A model generated the notes under the pieces. It saw nothing but the letters and a program-made list of their open reading frames with translations, did not search any database and was not told the DNA's origin. Below, piece after piece: positions 51,034 to 60,348 of a DNA stretch of 64,000 bases. The stretch covers positions 927,394 through 991,393 of the forward strand of contig NZ_JABBKX010000002.1 in NCBI RefSeq assembly GCF_012927745.1, read 5' to 3'. The stretch comes from Neoroseomonas marina (GTDB taxonomy: Bacteria; Pseudomonadota; Alphaproteobacteria; Acetobacterales; Acetobacteraceae). Numbering within the stretch: the first letter of the stretch is position 1; each line of letters begins with the position of its first letter. Position numbers and translations under genes: made by a program.

Positions 51034-51121
51034 TCCCCTACGAGCTCGTCTGACTACCATGGGCCACTGAGTCCCGAAGGTTTGCCGCTGAACCGCATCA
51101 CCAAACGCCGGATTCAAGCAT

Positions 51122-52057
51122 CTATTCGAGCCTGTGGCATGCCACGCGGTGTTGCCCACCCAGATCGTTCAGCATCGGGTCTTCGACAGCGCAGCGGTCG
51201 ATTGCGATGGGGCAGCGCGTGCGAAAGCGGCAACCGGTGGCGGGCCCGGAACTCACCTCCCCGCGCATGGCGACAGGTGCGCGGGGGTATGTCGGATCCG
51301 CGACCGGCACGGCCGAAAGCAGCGCTCGCGTGTAGGGGTGTCGTGGGTCGCGCCACAGGGTGGCATGATCTGCGCTCTCGACGATGCGTCCCAGATACAT
51401 CACCAGCACACGATCGGCGAAATAGCGGACGACGGACAGGTCGTGCGAGATGAAGAGATACGACAGGCCGAGGTCCCTCTTCAACGCGACCAGCAGATTC
51501 AGGATCTGCGCCTGGATCGACAGATCCAGCGCCGAGACCGGCTCGTCGCAGATCACGAGCTGCGGCTTCAGCACCAGCGCGCGGGCGATGCCGATGCGCT
51601 GCCGCTGCCCGCCGGAGAATTCATGCGGGTAGCGCGCCGCCGCATCGGGCGGCAGGCCGACCCGGGCGAGAATGTCGAGCACCTGCGCACGCCGCTCGCG
51701 CCGGCTGCCCATGCCATGCACCTTCAGCGGCGTCTCCAGGAGGGTGCCGACGGTCTGGCGCGGGTTCAGCGAGCCGTACGGATCCTGGAACACCATCTGC
51801 ATATTTCGCCGCAGCGGTGCGAGCGCCCGCTGGCCCAATGTCGCGATCTCCTGCCCGGCGATGCGGATGCTGCCCTCGGCAGGGTCCACCAGCCGCAGGA
51901 TCGTCTTGCCCAACGTCGACTTGCCGCAGCCACTTTCGCCAACCAGACCGACGGTCTCGCCGGCCGCGACCGTGAGCGAGACGCCGTCCACCGCCGTGAC
52001 CGTGCGGCCGCGCGAGACATAGCGGGTGTGGAGATTGTCAACCGACAGCAGGGACAT
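51122..52057 (-). CDS. dipeptide/oligopeptide ABC transporter ATP-binding protein (OppF/DppF type)
   Basis: This 311-residue ATPase has Walker [11 protein letters not shown]-loop VFQDPYGSLNPRQTV, signature FSGGQRQR, Walker B LVICDEPVSALD and the C-terminal oligopeptide extension with cysteines (CRFRTRCPIAIDRC) typical of Opp/Dpp. The ATG at 52057 lies inside the end of the OppD-type gene (20-base overlap). It is the last of five coupled genes starting with the isomerase at 55510. Confidence 0.93.
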   Translation of the reverse strand: MSLLSVDNLHTRYVSRGRTVTAVDGVSLTVAAGETVGLVGESGCGKSTLGKTILRLVDPAEGSIRIAGQEIATLGQRALAPLRRNMQMVFQDPYGSLNPRQTVGTLLETPLKVHGMGSRRERRAQVLDILARVGLPPDAAARYPHEFSGGQRQRIGIARALVLKPQLVICDEPVSALDLSIQAQILNLLVALKRDLGLSYLFISHDLSVVRYFADRVLVMYLGRIVESADHATLWRDPRHPYTRALLSAVPVADPTYPRAPVAMRGEVSSGPATGCRFRTRCPIAIDRCAVEDPMLNDLGGQHRVACHRLE

Positions 52058-53027
52058 GTTCGGTACCGGCGGTGACGATGCAGGCCACGCGATGCTCGGG
52101 CACCAACGCCACCAGTGGTGGCGACGAAAGGCGACAGGCATCGATGCGGACGGGGCATCTGGGCGCGAAGGGGCAGCCGTGCTCGAACGCGGCGGACGCG
52201 ACGGAGCCTGGGATCTCGTTCAGGCGGCGCGTGGTGTAGTGCGCCTCCCCGTCATGCCCGACCGAAGCGTCGAGCAGGCCGCGCGCATAGGGATGCCGCG
52301 GCGACGCGAAGAACGGCCGCACTGGCGCCTGTTCCACGACGCGCCCGGCATACATGACCGTCACCCGGTCGGCCCATTGCGCAACCACGCCGAGATCGTG
52401 GGTGATCAGCAGTACCGCCATACCGAGCTGCCGGCGCAGGCTGTCGAGCAGGTCCAGCACCTGCGCCTGGATGGTGACGTCCAGCGCTGTTGTGGGTTCG
52501 TCGGCGATCAGCAGTTTGGGGTTGCACGCGACTGCCATCGCAATCATCACGCGCTGCCGCATGCCGCCCGAAAAGTGGTGGGGGAAATCGTCGTAGCGAC
52601 GCTGAGCATCCGTCACGCCGACCAGTTCCAGTAGTTCGACAGAGCGCCGGCGCGCCGCCGCCTTGCCGATGCCTTCGTGCCGCCGCATGACCTCGGCGAT
52701 CTGCATGCCGATGGGCAGCACCGGGTTCAGCGAGGTCATCGGCTCTTGCAAGATCAGCGACAGGGTGCGGCCGCGGACGTCGCGCAGCGTGCGCGGCGCG
52801 GCGGTCACCAGGTTGATCCCGTCGAACATTACCTCGCCACGTAGGATGCGCGCGCCTGGCGGCAGCAGCCGCATCAGCGCGAAGGCCGTGATGGACTTAC
52901 CGCAGCCGCTTTCGCCCACCAGGGCCATGGTCTCGCCCGGAAAGACCTCGAAGCTGACCTCGTGCACCACCGTGGCGGCGGGAAATCCGATAGTCAGGTC
53001 CTCAACCCGCAGGAGGGGATACATCAT
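52038..53027 (-). CDS. dipeptide/oligopeptide ABC transporter ATP-binding protein (OppD/DppD type)
   Basis: This 329-residue ATPase has Walker [11 protein letters not shown]-loop [17 protein letters not shown], signature FSGGMRQR, Walker [13 protein letters not shown] and the C-terminal [14 protein letters not shown] segment. Two consecutive ATGs (53027 and 53024) overlap the OppC-type stop. It forms the ATPase heterodimer with the OppF-type protein. Confidence 0.93.
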   Translation of the reverse strand: MMYPLLRVEDLTIGFPAATVVHEVSFEVFPGETMALVGESGCGKSITAFALMRLLPPGARILRGEVMFDGINLVTAAPRTLRDVRGRTLSLILQEPMTSLNPVLPIGMQIAEVMRRHEGIGKAAARRRSVELLELVGVTDAQRRYDDFPHHFSGGMRQRVMIAMAVACNPKLLIADEPTTALDVTIQAQVLDLLDSLRRQLGMAVLLITHDLGVVAQWADRVTVMYAGRVVEQAPVRPFFASPRHPYARGLLDASVGHDGEAHYTTRRLNEIPGSVASAAFEHGCPFAPRCPVRIDACRLSSPPLVALVPEHRVACIVTAGTEHVPAVG

Positions 53028-53932
53028 GCCAGGCCCGAGCGCGGATTGAGGATGTCGTTTAGCCCGTCGCCAACGAGGTTCAGCGATAGCACCGTCAGCG
53101 CGATCGCCGCGCCGGGCAGGGCCGTGAGAAACCATTCCGTACGCAACAGGCTGCGCCCGTCGCCGATCATGCTGCCCCAGGAGACCAGGTTCGGGTCGCC
53201 CATAGCGAGGAAGGACAGCCCGGCTTCGGTCAGGATCGCATTCGCCACCATGACCGAGGTGGTCACGATGACGGGCGGCAGCGCGTTGGGCAGTACCTCC
53301 ATGGCGATGATGCGCGGCGACGAATAGCCGAGGGACCGTGCCGCCATGACAAAATCCGCCTCGCGCAGCGACCGGAACTGCGCCCGGACCAGCCGCGCGA
53401 CCGTAGGCCAGGCCGCGACGCCGATCGCCAGCGCGATGGTCGAGGCCGCGGGCTGCACGATGGCGACGATGACGATCACCAGGAGGAAGGTCGGGACGGT
53501 CTGGAATACCTCCGTCAGGCGCGACAGCGCATTGTCGACGACGCCGCCGAAGTACCCCGCGCTGGCGCCGACCACCGTGCCGATGGTGAGTCCGATCGCC
53601 GCAGCCGACAGCCCCACCAGCAGCGAGACCCGCGCACCATGCGCCAGCCCCGCGGCCACGTCGCGCCCCAGGCTGTCGGTGCCGAGCGGATGCTCCCAAT
53701 CCTCGCCCGGCCACATCGCCGGCACCGCGACCATGTCCTGGGGGTCGCCGGGATAGAGCCAGGGCGCGAGCAACGCGACGGCGACCACCGTCAGCAGGAT
53801 CATCAGGCCGACCAGGAAAGCGGGGTTGGTGACACACGCCCGCAGCAGCCTGCCGCTGCGGCCGCGCGCCAACGGTCGCGCGATGGGCGGGGCGGCGTCA
53901 GCCGAGCGATCGAGGGCACCTTCCAACGGCAC
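53024..53932 (-). CDS. dipeptide/oligopeptide ABC permease (OppC/DppC type)
   Basis: This 302-residue membrane protein has an N-terminal cytoplasmic tail, a first helix at about 40-60 (NPAFLVGLMILLTVVAVALL), the HPLGTDSLGRDV motif and the coupling sequence READFVMAARSLGYSSPRII. The GTG at 53932 is chosen because GAGGTG sits about six bases upstream and it follows the OppB-type stop by one base. An upstream ATG at 53968 would overlap that gene by 35 bases. Confidence 0.92.
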   Translation of the reverse strand: MPLEGALDRSADAAPPIARPLARGRSGRLLRACVTNPAFLVGLMILLTVVAVALLAPWLYPGDPQDMVAVPAMWPGEDWEHPLGTDSLGRDVAAGLAHGARVSLLVGLSAAAIGLTIGTVVGASAGYFGGVVDNALSRLTEVFQTVPTFLLVIVIVAIVQPAASTIALAIGVAAWPTVARLVRAQFRSLREADFVMAARSLGYSSPRIIAMEVLPNALPPVIVTTSVMVANAILTEAGLSFLAMGDPNLVSWGSMIGDGRSLLRTEWFLTALPGAAIALTVLSLNLVGDGLNDILNPRSGLA

Positions 53933-53933
53933 G

Positions 53934-54920
53934 TCACTGCACCTCGATGCGCGGATCGAGCCAAGCATGCAGCAGGTCGATCGCTACATTTGCCAGGATG
54001 ACGAGCAGCGAGGAGAACAGCAGCACCCCGAGCAGCACATTGAAGTCACGCCCGGTAACCGCCTCCAGCGCTAGCCGCCCCATGCCCGGCCAGCCATAGA
54101 CCGTCTCGATCACGACGGCGCCGCCGAGCAGATTGCCCAGATGCAGGCCGGCCATTGTGGTCACGGGGATCAGCGCGTTTCGCAGGGCGTGGTGCAGTTG
54201 CATCGTCACGGGGTGCAGCCCCTTGGCGGCCGCGGTACGCATGAAGTCCTGCCGCTGCACCTCGAGCATCGAGGCCCGCGTCAGCCGCGCATAAACGGCG
54301 ATAAAGAAGGAAGCCAGTGCGAGCGATGGCAGCACGAGGTACTGCGCCCGGTCCGCCAACAGGGCGAAACCCGTCAGGTCGGTGCCCAGCGTCATATTGC
54401 CGTTGGCCGGCAACCAGCCGAGCTTCACCGAAAACAGCACGATGGCCATCAGCCCGATCCAGAAGCCCGGCGTGGAATAGAAGATCAGCACGACGACCTG
54501 TAGCAGCCGATCCGGCCAGCGATTGGCAAAGATCGCCATGACCCAGCCGGCCAGGATGCCGACAACTAGCGCCATGATCATCGCCGCGAGCATGAGCAGC
54601 AGCGTATTGGGCAGTCGCGCCAGGATCAGATCCGACACCGGCATATTGAAGCGCGCGGAATAGCCGAGGCGCAGATGCACGAGATTGTCGAGATAGGAGA
54701 GCAACTGCGTCAGCAGCGGCTGGTCGAGGCCGAAACGGGCGCGCAGCGCGGCCATGGTCTCGGCGGTGGCGGAGCCGGCCTCGGCGGCGATCACGTCAGC
54801 GGCGTCGCCGGGCACCATCTTCAGCAGGAAGAAACAGAGGACGATGATGCCGATCGTCGTCGGGAGCGCTTGCCAGGCGGTGCGGCGCAGTGTCCGGCCT
54901 GCGCGGCCGAGCACCGTCAT
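53934..54920 (-). CDS. dipeptide/oligopeptide ABC permease (OppB/DppB type)
   Basis: This 328-residue membrane protein has the OppB pattern: an N-terminal helix (TTIGIIVLCFFLLKMVPGD), a periplasmic loop with LRARFGLDQPLLTQ, the coupling motif RQDFMRTAAAKGLHP and ETVYGWPGMGRLALEAVTGR. Its start overlaps the isomerase stop by ATGA. It pairs with the OppC-type permease. Confidence 0.93.
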   Translation of the reverse strand: MTVLGRAGRTLRRTAWQALPTTIGIIVLCFFLLKMVPGDAADVIAAEAGSATAETMAALRARFGLDQPLLTQLLSYLDNLVHLRLGYSARFNMPVSDLILARLPNTLLLMLAAMIMALVVGILAGWVMAIFANRWPDRLLQVVVLIFYSTPGFWIGLMAIVLFSVKLGWLPANGNMTLGTDLTGFALLADRAQYLVLPSLALASFFIAVYARLTRASMLEVQRQDFMRTAAAKGLHPVTMQLHHALRNALIPVTTMAGLHLGNLLGGAVVIETVYGWPGMGRLALEAVTGRDFNVLLGVLLFSSLLVILANVAIDLLHAWLDPRIEVQ

Positions 54921-55510
54921 GCGGCACCCCTCAGACGGCGATCGAGGTAATTGAGCCGGTCCTGCCCCCAGAACAATTCGCCATCCAGGCAATAGGACGG
55001 CACCCCGAAGACCCCTGCGGCCTTTGCACGGTCGAGGTTCGCCTGCCATTGCCGCTCGGTCTCCGGCTCCGCCTCGGCGGCCAGCAGTGCGGCGGTGTCG
55101 AAGCCGGCCTCGCCGGCGATGGCGGCGCGGACTGCCGGATCGCTGATGTCGCGCCCCTGCGCCCAGTATCCGCGCTGAAGCGCGAAGCCGAGCGCTGTCG
55201 CATCTAGCCCGAGACGCTGCGCGGCCACCAGCATGGGCGAGGCCTTGCCGGCATCCTGCAGCGGCGGACGCTCTTCGAGCAGCACCGGCATTCCGAGATG
55301 CGCGGCGCAGCGCGCAAGGTCATGGAACCAGTAGGCGCGCCGCGCCTCCGGCCGGGTGCGGATGGAAATGCCTCCATTCTCGGTGATCAGCGCGATGGGC
55401 ACCGGGTCGATGCGCACCCCATGTTGCGCCGCCATCGCGATGAGCCGAGGCGCCCCGAGATAGGCCCAGGGGGAGGACACGCTGAAATAGTAGTCGATCG
55501 TCGCGGGCAT
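54917..55510 (-). CDS. 2-hydroxychromene-2-carboxylate isomerase-type (DsbA/kappa-GST) protein
   Basis: This 197-residue thioredoxin-fold protein shows IDYYFSVSSPWAYLGAPRL, with S12/S13-P14 at the position of the glutathione-activating serine, and the cis-proline motif GVFGVPSYCLDGELFWGQDR. Members isomerise ring-opened naphthalene metabolites or otherwise use glutathione. It is the first gene of the operon with the four dipeptide-transporter genes, an unusual partnership that suggests it acts on the imported compound or its product. Confidence 0.88.
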   Translation of the reverse strand: MPATIDYYFSVSSPWAYLGAPRLIAMAAQHGVRIDPVPIALITENGGISIRTRPEARRAYWFHDLARCAAHLGMPVLLEERPPLQDAGKASPMLVAAQRLGLDATALGFALQRGYWAQGRDISDPAVRAAIAGEAGFDTAALLAAEAEPETERQWQANLDRAKAAGVFGVPSYCLDGELFWGQDRLNYLDRRLRGAA

Positions 55511-55538
55511 GGCGCGCCTTCCTGCGTCACGGGCTGAG

Positions 55539-55550
55539 TGAACGCGTTCA
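55539..55550. promoter_or_regulatory. TGAACGCGTTCA palindrome, candidate TetR operator (left)
   Basis: A perfect 12-bp palindrome lies 29 bases before the isomerase start, in the divergent gap. It shares the arms TGAAC-N2-GTTCA and a following ATT with the site at 55696-55707. Its position would let a repressor control the isomerase-transporter operon. Confidence 0.65.
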
Positions 55551-55695
55551 TTTTTCCCAGGTCAATCTCGTAAGTGGCCCGAATCATGGCGTGGTCGCCG
55601 AATGTGCCCATCATCCGGCCAGTTTCGCCGGATTGCGGCGAGCGCCGCCTGCAAAACGCGCATTGCCCGGGCGGCGCCTTGCCCGAATGCAAAAC

Positions 55696-55707
55696 TGAAC
55701 CTGTTCA
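55696..55707. promoter_or_regulatory. TGAACCTGTTCA palindrome, candidate TetR operator (right)
   Basis: TGAAC-CT-GTTCA lies about 50 bases before the hyuA start. Together with the site at 55539 it brackets the divergent promoters. The spacing between centres is 157 bases. The TetR regulator encoded at 59492-60226 is the obvious candidate to bind both. Confidence 0.65.
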
Positions 55708-55758
55708 TTCGTGCGGGCTTGATGGCAGACTGCCGTCACCCGGATGGAGTGCCCGCGC

Positions 55759-57858
55759 GTGAATGCTGCGCCGAAGCTGCGTCTCGCCGCCGATGTCGGC
55801 GGTACCTTCACCGACATCGTCCTCGACGACGGCGTCAGCCGATGGACCTGCAAGGTGCTGACGACGCCGGCCCGGCCCGAGGAAGGCGTGCTGGACGGTA
55901 TTCATGAGATCCTGCGGATCAGCGACCGGCGTCTGGCCGATGTCGCCGACTTCGTCCACGGCACGACGCTCGCTACCAACGCGGTCATCGAACGCCGAGG
56001 CGCGCGCATCGCCCTGCTCGCGACGCAGGGCTTCCGCGACGTGCTCGATATCGCCACCGAGAGCCGCTACGACCAGTACGAGCTGGCGCTGGTGCGACCG
56101 AAGCCGCTGGCCGCTCGGGAACTCCGCTTCACGGTGCCGGAGCGGATGGACGCCACAGGTGGGGTGCGGCTGGCGCTGGACGAAGCGGCCGTCGCTGCGC
56201 TGGTTCCCATCCTGCGGGCGGAGAAGGTCGAGGCGGTCGCGATCGCCTTCCTCCACAGCTATGCTAACCCCGCCCACGAACGGCGCGCCGCCGCGATCCT
56301 CCGCGGATTGATGCCGGATGTCAGCCTCTCGCTGTCCTGCGAGGTGTGTCCGGAGATACGGGAGTACGAGCGGACCTCCACCACGACGGTCAACGCCTAT
56401 GTCCAGCCGCTTATGGACAGCTACCTGTCGCGCATGCAGGCGCGACTCGCCGAGGAGGGGTTCCGCGGCACGATTGGGCTGATGACATCGGGCGGCGGGC
56501 TGACCTCGATCGATACGGCGCGGCGCTTTCCGGTGCGCCTCGTGGAATCCGGCCCGGCCGGGGGCGCGATCTTCGCCACGCAGATCGCGGCCATGCTCGG
56601 CGAGACCGAGGTCATCGCCTTCGACATGGGCGGTACCACGGCGAAGATCACGCTGATCGAAGATTTCGCCGCGGAATCGGCCCGCCTGTTCGAGGTTGAT
56701 CGGGCGGCGCGCTTTCTCAAGGGAAGCGGCCTGCCGGTGCGTATCCCTGTCATCGAAATGGTGGAGATCGGCGCTGGTGGCGGCTCCATCGCGCATCTCG
56801 ATGCTCTGAAGCGCGTCGCCGTCGGGCCGGAGAGCGCATCCTCAGTGCCGGGCCCGGCATGCTACGGGCGCGGCGGTGCCAGACCGGCCGTAACGGACGC
56901 GGATCTGGTGCTCGGCCTACTCGACCCTGAGGCCTTCGCGGGCGGCACCATCCGTCTGCAGCGGGATCTTTCGCGCCGGGCCTTGGCGGCGGATGTCGGC
57001 AATGCCCTGGGCATGCAGCCTGAAATGGCCGCCTACGCGGTCTATGAGATGGTCTGCGAAAACATGGCCAGTGCCGCCCGGGTGCATGCGGTCGAACGCG
57101 GCGTGACCGCCAGCCAGCAGACGGTGATCGCCTTCGGCGGCGCGGCGCCGCTGCATGTCGGCCGTGTCGCCGAGAAGATCGGCGCCGCGCGCGTCGTGGT
57201 GCCGCCCAATGCGGGGGTCGGTTCCGCCATCGGCTTCCTGGCGGCGCCGATCTCCTTCGAACTGGTGCGCAGCGAGTACATGCGCATCGACGCGTTCGAC
57301 GCGGCGGCGGCGACCAGGCTGCTCGACGCCATGGCGCGCGAGATCCGCGAGTGGGTGGAACCGGCGGCGCATGGCGCGCCGCTGTTCGAGAAGCGCATGG
57401 TGTTCATGCGCTATGTCGGCCAGGGCCACGAGATCACGGTCGAGCTGCCCGACGGGAAGCTGGCGGCGGATGCGGGCGCCGCGCTGCGCGCGGCCTATGA
57501 GGCGACCTATGCCGACATGTTCCGCCGTTTCATCCCAAATTCGCCGATCGAGATCCTGGCCTGGTCCGTCACCATCGCGACGAGGACCGCGCTGCCGGCG
57601 ACGATTGCCCAATCGCCGCCTGACGGGCCGGCGCCGCCGCCCGATGGCCATGCCGATTTCTTCGACGGCCGCGCCGGCGCCGTGGTCGCGGTGCCGCGCT
57701 ATCGCAGAACGCAGCTCGCCAACGGCGCGCGGATCGCCGGGCCGGCCGTCATCGTCGAGGACGAGACCTCGACCTTCGTCACGGCAAGCTACGATGCCTG
57801 GGTGGACGCCACCGGATGCATCGTGATGCAGCGCAGGTCACGGGGAGCCGCAGCATGA
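55759..57858 (+). CDS. hyuA: hydantoinase A/oxoprolinase family protein (second copy)
   Basis: This 699-residue protein from the GTG at 55759 (GGAG eight bases upstream) would be five residues longer if the ATG at 55744 is used. It has AADVGGTFTDIVLDDG near the N-terminus, FVHGTTLATNAVIERRGA, FDMGGTTAKITLIEDF and GAGGGSIAHL. It is homologous along its length to the copy at 26296-28374. It overlaps the hyuB start by ATGA and heads the plus-strand operon of the second catabolic island. Confidence 0.92.
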   Translation: MNAAPKLRLAADVGGTFTDIVLDDGVSRWTCKVLTTPARPEEGVLDGIHEILRISDRRLADVADFVHGTTLATNAVIERRGARIALLATQGFRDVLDIATESRYDQYELALVRPKPLAARELRFTVPERMDATGGVRLALDEAAVAALVPILRAEKVEAVAIAFLHSYANPAHERRAAAILRGLMPDVSLSLSCEVCPEIREYERTSTTTVNAYVQPLMDSYLSRMQARLAEEGFRGTIGLMTSGGGLTSIDTARRFPVRLVESGPAGGAIFATQIAAMLGETEVIAFDMGGTTAKITLIEDFAAESARLFEVDRAARFLKGSGLPVRIPVIEMVEIGAGGGSIAHLDALKRVAVGPESASSVPGPACYGRGGARPAVTDADLVLGLLDPEAFAGGTIRLQRDLSRRALAADVGNALGMQPEMAAYAVYEMVCENMASAARVHAVERGVTASQQTVIAFGGAAPLHVGRVAEKIGAARVVVPPNAGVGSAIGFLAAPISFELVRSEYMRIDAFDAAAATRLLDAMAREIREWVEPAAHGAPLFEKRMVFMRYVGQGHEITVELPDGKLAADAGAALRAAYEATYADMFRRFIPNSPIEILAWSVTIATRTALPATIAQSPPDGPAPPPDGHADFFDGRAGAVVAVPRYRRTQLANGARIAGPAVIVEDETSTFVTASYDAWVDATGCIVMQRRSRGAAA

Positions 57859-59543
57859 CTACCGACCAGACCGCCCTCATCGACCTGCAGATCATGTGGA
57901 ACCGGCTGATCGCCGTGGTCGAGGAACAGGCGCAGGTCCTGCAACGCACGGCGTTCAGTCCGATCGTGCGCGAGGCCGGCGACCTTTCCGCCGGCGTCTT
58001 CGACATGCAGGGCCGCATGCTGGCGCAGGCCATCACCGGCACGCCCGGCCACATCAACTCCATGGCCCTGACGGTCAGCCACGTACTGCGCCATTTCCCG
58101 GCCGAGACCATGAAGGAAGGCGACGCCTACATCACCAACGACCCCTGGATGGGCACCGGACACACCAGCGACTTCGTCGTCACCACGCCCTGCTTCCATA
58201 ACGGCCGGATGATCGGGCTGTTCTCCTGCACCAGCCATCTGATCGACATCGGCGGCATGAACGCCTCGACCGAGTCGACCGATGTCTTCATGGAGGGGCT
58301 CTACATCCCCATGCTGAAGATCGTCGACCAGGGCGTCGTGAACGAGACGCTGATGGCGATGATCCGTGCCAATTCGCGTACCCCGATCGACACGGAGGGC
58401 GACACCTACTCGCTGATCGCCTGCAACGATGTCGGATGCCGTCGCCTCGTCGAGATGATGGACGAATTCTCCCTGTCCGACCTGGACGGTCTTGCCGAGC
58501 ACATCATCGGGAATTCCCGCGCCGCCGTCCTGGCGGAGATCGGCAAGCTGCCGCGCGGCACCTGGCACAACACGCTGGTCACCGACGGCTACGGCGCGCC
58601 GATCACCCTGAGGGCCTCGCTCACCATCTCCGACACCGGCATCCATGTGGACTTCGCCGGCACCGACCCGATCGTGCCGCGCGGCATCAATGTTCCGTTG
58701 TGCTACACGCTGGCCTACACCGCCTATGGCCTGGGCTGCATCGTGGCCAAGGATATCCCGAACAACTTCGGCTCGCTGGAACCGTTGACGATCGAGGCGC
58801 CGGAGAACTCCATCGTCAATGCGATGAAGCCGGCTGCCGTATGGTCGCGCCACATCATCGGCCAGCTGATGCCCGACCTAGTGTTCGGCTGCCTGCGCCA
58901 GGCGGTGCCGGACCGGGTGCCGGCAGAGGGATCGGCCACCCTGTGGAACGTGACCGTGAGCGGCACCCGCCACAGCCCGCCGCGCTTCGGGGCCAATTTC
59001 CGCACCACCATGACGGGCAGCGGCGGCATGGGTGCATTGCCCTATCGCGACGGGCTTTCCGTCACCGGCTATCCGTCCGGCGTGCGCGGAACGCCGGTGG
59101 AGATCGTCGAAACCATCGCCTCGGTCATCTTCTGGCGGAAGGAGTATGCCGAGGACAGTGCGGGGGCCGGACTGCATCGCGGGGGCCTCGGCCAGGCGAT
59201 CGAGATCGAGAGCAGCATCGGCGAGGACTTCAACTTCCACGCCGCGCATGAACGCATCATCTACCCGGCACGCGGCTTCGATGGCGGCCGGGACGGCATG
59301 CCGGGGCTGCTGGCACTGCGCTCCGGCCCGCGGCTCAAGGGCAAGGGCATACAGCCCGTGCCGGCCGGCGACCGGCTGTTGATCCGCACACCCGGCGGCG
59401 GCGGCTTCGGCGATCCGGGCCTGCGGGACCCGGCGGCGGTGCAGGCCGATCTGCGGGCCGGGCTGATCAGCCCGCAGGCCGCACGCGACGCCTATGGCGT
59501 CGAGGCAGCGCCGGCCGACGGCTTGATCCCGGCCGAACGGTGA
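57855..59543 (+). CDS. hyuB: hydantoinase B/oxoprolinase family protein (second copy)
   Basis: This 562-residue subunit has QIMWNRLIAVVEEQAQVLQR, REAGDLSAGVFDMQGRMLAQ, ITNDPWMGTGHTSD and a C-terminal PGGGGFGDPGLRDP. It is translationally coupled to hyuA. Its last 52 bases overlap the 3' end of the convergent TetR gene. With the dipeptide-type carrier on the other side of the divergent promoter it probably opens an imported cyclic amide. Confidence 0.92.
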   Translation: MTTDQTALIDLQIMWNRLIAVVEEQAQVLQRTAFSPIVREAGDLSAGVFDMQGRMLAQAITGTPGHINSMALTVSHVLRHFPAETMKEGDAYITNDPWMGTGHTSDFVVTTPCFHNGRMIGLFSCTSHLIDIGGMNASTESTDVFMEGLYIPMLKIVDQGVVNETLMAMIRANSRTPIDTEGDTYSLIACNDVGCRRLVEMMDEFSLSDLDGLAEHIIGNSRAAVLAEIGKLPRGTWHNTLVTDGYGAPITLRASLTISDTGIHVDFAGTDPIVPRGINVPLCYTLAYTAYGLGCIVAKDIPNNFGSLEPLTIEAPENSIVNAMKPAAVWSRHIIGQLMPDLVFGCLRQAVPDRVPAEGSATLWNVTVSGTRHSPPRFGANFRTTMTGSGGMGALPYRDGLSVTGYPSGVRGTPVEIVETIASVIFWRKEYAEDSAGAGLHRGGLGQAIEIESSIGEDFNFHAAHERIIYPARGFDGGRDGMPGLLALRSGPRLKGKGIQPVPAGDRLLIRTPGGGGFGDPGLRDPAAVQADLRAGLISPQAARDAYGVEAAPADGLIPAER

Positions 59544-60226
59544 CGCCTCACCGGCACAGCCGCTTCGGCGGGGGCGGTCACGCCCTCCAGCGCGAGGCAC
59601 AGCATGCGGTGGCAAGCCGCGAGGCCTGCCGGCAGGTCGTCGGCCCCGGCCCGCACCCAGGCGCGCACCGCACCCTGGAAGACGATGTAGGCAAGTTCGG
59701 CCACATCGGCCGGCACGGCCGTCGCGCGCAACTCGCCGCGGGCCGAGGCGAGGCCGGCCCGGCGCGCCAGTTCAGCTTTGATCAGGCGCACGCCTTCCGC
59801 GTGCTCGCGCGCATGCTTGCCGACATTGAAGAACAGAAACTCGCTGAGGATAATGCGCGCCATGGCTGGGCTGGCATGGTGCAGCCGGTAGTACTCCGCG
59901 AAAATGGCCGTGAACTGCTCGGCCAGCGGCGGCGTCGTCGGGAAGGCGGCGCCGATGGCCCTGGCTCGGTCAAAATCCTCCATCGAAGCCAGGAAGGCGA
60001 TGTCGCGCTTGTTGTCGGCGTAGAGGAACAGTGTGCCGATCGCGACACGGGCGCGCCGAGCGATCTCCTGCATGGTCGCTGCGTCGAACCCCTTCTCGGT
60101 GAAGGTGGTGCGTGCCGCCTTGCGAATTGCCGCCAGCTTGAGGCGCTTTTTCTGTTCCAGCGGGGCCGGGGGGCGGGGCTTCCTCGCCCTGTCCTCTGCA
60201 GACGAAGCCCGTGTCGTGCGAGGCAT
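59492..60226 (-). CDS. TetR-family transcriptional regulator
   Basis: This 244-residue protein from the ATG at 60226 (AAGGA upstream) has a TetR HTH at about 28-75: KKRLKLAAIRKAARTTFTEK, then MQEIARRARVAIGTLFLYA. The C-terminal ligand domain is alpha-helical. The first 25 residues are basic. Its gene lies between hyuB and the binding-protein gene, antisense to the first. The paired TGAAC-N2-GTTCA palindromes at 55.5-55.7 kb have the geometry of TetR operators. Confidence 0.9.
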   Translation of the reverse strand: MPRTTRASSAEDRARKPRPPAPLEQKKRLKLAAIRKAARTTFTEKGFDAATMQEIARRARVAIGTLFLYADNKRDIAFLASMEDFDRARAIGAAFPTTPPLAEQFTAIFAEYYRLHHASPAMARIILSEFLFFNVGKHAREHAEGVRLIKAELARRAGLASARGELRATAVPADVAELAYIVFQGAVRAWVRAGADDLPAGLAACHRMLCLALEGVTAPAEAAVPVRRHRSAGIKPSAGAASTP

Positions 60227-60348
60227 CCGGCGCGTCCTTCCGCTTTCCGATCCTTTCCTAGATCGCACCCGCCTTCGGTCGCGGTCAATCATCATGCCCG
60301 CCGTTCCGTCCCCCTGTCGCCCCTCACCGGGGCAAAGGAGCTATGCCC

